Shown here: positions 62,701 through 64,000 of the stretch, one piece after another | Layout of the letters: the number at the start of each line of letters is the position of its first letter | Numbering within the stretch: the stretch's first letter is position 1 | Source of the DNA: Ignavibacteriota bacterium | Lineage (GTDB): Bacteria > Bacteroidota > Ignavibacteria > Ignavibacteriales > Ignavibacteriaceae | Assembly: GCA_013285405.1 (NCBI GenBank) | Contig: CP053446.1 | Span: 2,279,001-2,343,000 of the forward strand | Length of the DNA: 64,000 bases | Reading direction: 5' to 3' | Program-made: the position numbers and the translations under genes | Notes under the pieces: model-generated | Told to the model about the DNA's origin: nothing | What the model saw: only the letters and a program-made list of their open reading frames with translations | The model's database searches: none

Positions 62701-63885
62701 GAAATAAAAATCAGAGATACCGGAATCGGAATAGCTCAGGAAGAAATTCCAAAACTCTTTGACAGATTTTACCAGGTTGACAGTTCGCACACAAGAGAAT
62801 ATGAAGGAACAGGAATTGGACTTGCTCTTACAAAAGAATTAGTTGAATTGCATCACGGAAGAATAATTGTTGAAAGTGAAAAAGGAATTCCCGACAAAGT
62901 CGGGACAGGCTGGACAGAATTCACTTTGCTATTTCCTCTTGGTAGAGAACATTTGTCCGAAGGACTCCTATCGGAGAAAGATGATGAGATTATCGAAGAA
63001 AAAATAGATGTCATTCTGAGTCCCAACGAAGTCGGGGCGAAGAATCTAGAATTGGTTGGAAATGATAAGAAAACAGATTCTTCATCGTCCGTCAGTAGCC
63101 GGACTCCTCAGAATGACAACGAAGTAAACGAGGACAAAACAATCATTCTTGTTGTTGAGGACAATTATGATATGAGACAGTATATCCGAGAATCACTTGA
63201 CGGAAATTATATGATCGAAGAAGCTGTTAATGGTGAACAAGGAGTTCGAAAAGCAGAAAAAATTATTCCCGATTTAATTATCAGTGATATGATGATGCCG
63301 AAGATGGATGGAAACGAATTAGTCAGGATTTTGAAGAATGATGAAAAGACAAGTCACATTCCAATAATATTACTTACAGCAAAAGCAGGACAAGAAAATA
63401 AACTTGAAGGACTTGAGATTGGTGCGGATGATTATCTTACGAAACCATTCGATATAAAAGAACTTCAGATAAGAATTAAAAATCTTATAAACATTCGAAG
63501 AAAATTACAGGAGAAGTTCAGCAAAATTGAAAATGATTTTCCTGTAGTTACAGGATTGAAACTCCAAAGTCTTGATGAGAAATTTCTTATCAAAGTAAAT
63601 GAAGTGATAGAGAAACATATCTCTGAAGAAGAATTCAGTATTGAGGAATTTGGGAAAGAAGTTGGGATGAGTAGATCTCAGTTCCACAGAAAATTTATAG
63701 CCATAACAGGAAAACCAGCCAGTATATATTTACGATCCGTACGATTATCCAGAGCTAAAAAAATGATTGAAGGAAAAACAGGAAATATTTCAGAGATTGC
63801 TTATTCTGTAGGTTTTTCCAGTCTGTCTTATTTTTCAAAATGTTTTAAAGAAGAATTTGGATACCCACCGAGCGATTTAGTATGA
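59770..63885 (+). CDS. hybrid two-component system protein, HTCS2 (paralogue of HTCS1)
   Basis: 1371 aa, same architecture as HTCS1: signal peptide (1-23), Reg_prop propeller (about 27-665), Y_Y_Y domain, membrane segment (about 765-781), HisKA with H820, HATPase, receiver with D1173, AraC-type HTH (about 1272-1370). From the Y_Y_Y domain to the receiver the two proteins are almost identical, while the propellers have diverged, as expected for duplicated sensors with different ligands. The start is TTG 59770. Unlike HTCS1 it has no TonB receptor before it. Three palindromic elements are read in frame (62630-62688, 62889-62905, 63009-63118). Confidence 0.95.
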   Translation: MKRLIAIFILFALILASRYLLAQQSKLSFEHLGLHPKITCAFQDRTGYLWFGSSHGVFRYDGYSFKDYTTFKENTSNLTNAEVQAICDDSEGNIWIGHVQGLDRLDPKTDEVKHFILNPNAPVTDWSNHVLALLEDRERKLWVGTGDGLYLFDQNTQTFKRIIHDSSEVNSIINNNVNAIYEDRSGTVWFGTGGGLDKLDSSGNKFLHVWNEKINSSKQDGGIYSILSIFEDSDGVLWIGTWAGLVEFKKENNSFTIYQNDPKDPQSLAVNYIFSINEDLNGNLWLATNGVDIFNKHTKKFTHHNHDKFDSNSLSDDGVSNILVEKSGTIWISTYGRGINKYIQPNRYVKKYYLETAEILNAGFGDLVEDNQGKIWIGTDIGLISFDPDKEIFKEETFKKTITGLLVDEEGTLWIYSTTNRALYYKNDEENEIKQFFYFDGKPFYNSVSGMTNCKDGSIWIATDGGEILKLNQSKKRIEQIAKFDNSITGLYEDKEGLLWIGTYDAGVISYNPINKTSTRYISDPKDSLTLIGNQVFNFCEDGQGILWCLANSSPNKFDRINQKWIRWKGKEGFPDNAMTLIDDNKGNLWMSSSNGAFKYNPFTKEVTKYNDIKLSWSYKVRNGELYFISTTFSSERQSITRINPDNIFNNNFIPPIVITTFKKFEKQFPFGEEIQLPYDENFISFEFAALNFISPERNQYAYMMEGVNKDWVYSGTRRYASYPNLDPGEYIFRVKGSNNDGVWNEEGTSLVIFISPPWWKTWWAYSSYALIFSFTLYGIRRYEMNRLKLKDKIKLDEAVLKEKEETDKMKSSFFANISHEFRTPLTLILGPAEKISSKTSDDVIKDANIIQRNSRRLLQLVNQLLDLSKLEAGKIKLEVSKGNIVSFVKGVALSFESLAESKDISLKIHSEKEFIEMYFDKEKMMKILTNILSNAFKFTPEEGEITVSVAVQNAEYISASYSKLEIPKQVRDDNVVEIKIRDTGIGIAQEEIPKLFDRFYQVDSSHTREYEGTGIGLALTKELVELHHGRIIVESEKGIPDKVGTGWTEFTLLFPLGREHLSEGLLSEKDDEIIEEKIDVILSPNEVGAKNLELVGNDKKTDSSSSVSSRTPQNDNEVNEDKTIILVVEDNYDMRQYIRESLDGNYMIEEAVNGEQGVRKAEKIIPDLIISDMMMPKMDGNELVRILKNDEKTSHIPIILLTAKAGQENKLEGLEIGADDYLTKPFDIKELQIRIKNLINIRRKLQEKFSKIENDFPVVTGLKLQSLDEKFLIKVNEVIEKHISEEEFSIEEFGKEVGMSRSQFHRKFIAITGKPASIYLRSVRLSRAKKMIEGKTGNISEIAYSVGFSSLSYFSKCFKEEFGYPPSDLV
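62630..62688. repeat. two in-frame palindromes in the HTCS2 ATPase domain
   Basis: ATGCTGAA-TATAT-TTCAGCAT (62630-62650) followed by the ACAAG-loop hairpin ATCCCGAA/TTCGGGAT (62668-62688). Same beta-hairpin as in HTCS1, but the left part is a different palindrome from the TCATTTCGAGGGAG part found there, so the site has been hit or replaced more than once. Confidence 0.8.
62889..62905. repeat. in-frame palindrome TCCCGAC-AAA-GTCGGGA, present in HTCS2 only
   Basis: HTCS1 reads ESEKGIFTEFTL, HTCS2 reads ESEKGIPDKVGTGWTEFTL: seven extra residues, 21 nt, centred on a perfect 7-bp stem. The flanking DNA is otherwise very similar, giving a clean presence/absence comparison between paralogues. Confidence 0.85.
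63009..63118. repeat. 110-bp composite palindromic element in frame in the HTCS2 linker
   Basis: Nested perfect inverted repeats TGTCATTCTGAG (63009-63020) with CTCAGAATGACA (63107-63118), and GAAGAATCT (63039-63047) with AGATTCTTC (63075-63083). It corresponds to 54130-54245 in HTCS1 with a different central segment. Encodes the kinase-receiver linker. Confidence 0.85.
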
Positions 63886-63953
63886 AATGGGATAAAATTT
63901 CAATCTTTTGGGACATTGCTTATAACTACCCCCCACTCTAATTTCATTTATTT

Positions 63954-63990
63954 GCCTCCGTAATTTTTTTTCACAAATAATTTATGGAGG
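63954..63990 (+). promoter_or_regulatory. 5' leader with anti-Shine-Dalgarno pairing, copy 2
   Basis: GCCTCC (63954-63959) faces GGAGG (63986-63990) across an A/T-rich loop, 5 nt before the ATG at 63996. Almost identical to 55269-55305 after HTCS1, so both HTCS genes are followed by a gene with the same leader. Confidence 0.5.
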
Positions 63991-63995
63991 TTCTT

Positions 63996-64000
63996 ATGAA
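63996..64000 (+). CDS. start of a gene cut by the window end
   Basis: Only ATGAA is visible, but the strong GGAGG 5 nt upstream and the leader shared with the 55311 gene make this a confident start. By analogy it probably encodes a secreted T9SS/YCF48-type protein; this is inference from the leader alone. Confidence 0.6.

Noticed and set aside
50918-63885. Two HTCS copies as an assembly duplication
   Set aside because: The propellers and linkers differ extensively, and different palindromes are present, so the copies are genuine paralogues.

Overview
This is an AT-rich, gene-dense window from what is most probably a member of the Ignavibacteria (Ignavibacteriales, Bacteroidota/Chlorobi group). 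The main reason is the set of secreted proteins ending in a type IX secretion (T9SS) sorting domain of the form NYPNPFNPSTVI...VYDVLGNEVATLVNEEKPAG...SGIYFYKL...TKKMLLLK, which is typical of Ignavibacterium/Melioribacter-like genomes. The giant hybrid two-component regulators, the YCF48-type surface proteins and the TonB-dependent receptors point the same way. I see no rRNA, tRNA, CRISPR array, transposase or prophage.

Layout. 1-2.5 kb: 3' part of argS and a urea transporter. 2.7-9.1 kb: metabolic accessory genes: tyrosine phenol-lyase, a CMD-CMD-SDR operon divergent from a DHA2-type MFS exporter, a PEP-mutase/isocitrate-lyase family enzyme and a nucleoside deaminase. 9.5-25.8 kb: mostly housekeeping: cupin, SMUG2-like glycosylase, aconitase, ComF, a membrane VWA protein, SurE, PgeF, an EamA transporter, then a tight folB-folK-dNK-small membrane protein-GT9-Ppx run, LepA and LepB. 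25.8-33.8 kb: secreted T9SS cargo (subtilase, two sister YCF48 proteins, a truncated TIGR03790-like protein). 33.9-39.9 kb: O-methyltransferase, MarR, YigZ, UvrA and an MNT/HEPN toxin-antitoxin pair. 40.2-44.7 kb: a five-gene overlapping operon (DUF1028 protein, two lipoproteins, a zinc-ribbon protein, a TonB receptor). 44.8-64 kb: a surface/regulatory island with two related modules, each built of a conserved terminator, a conserved leader, a hybrid two-component system (HTCS), a second conserved leader and then secreted T9SS proteins.

The most unusual signal is a set of short palindromic repeats, concentrated in 27-64 kb, many of which lie IN FRAME inside genes: in the ATPase domain and linker of both HTCS proteins, in a YCF48 protein, and repeatedly at the same loops of the T9SS sorting domains. 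Some members share loops and differ by compensatory stem changes. One hairpin family is read in two different reading frames in different hosts. One 21-nt insertion is present in one HTCS and absent from its close paralogue. Elements also nest inside one another. They behave like protein-embedded miniature repeats, analogous to the Rickettsia palindromic elements.

Other points of interest are a duplicated leader carrying two AGTCCTA boxes spaced exactly 41 bp apart in both copies, a duplicated 5' leader in which CCTCC can pair with the Shine-Dalgarno GGAGG, a one-base frameshift in a C5 tract that cuts a YCF48 protein from its sorting domain, and a folK gene with no ATG/GTG/TTG start (apparently ATT overlapping the folB stop).
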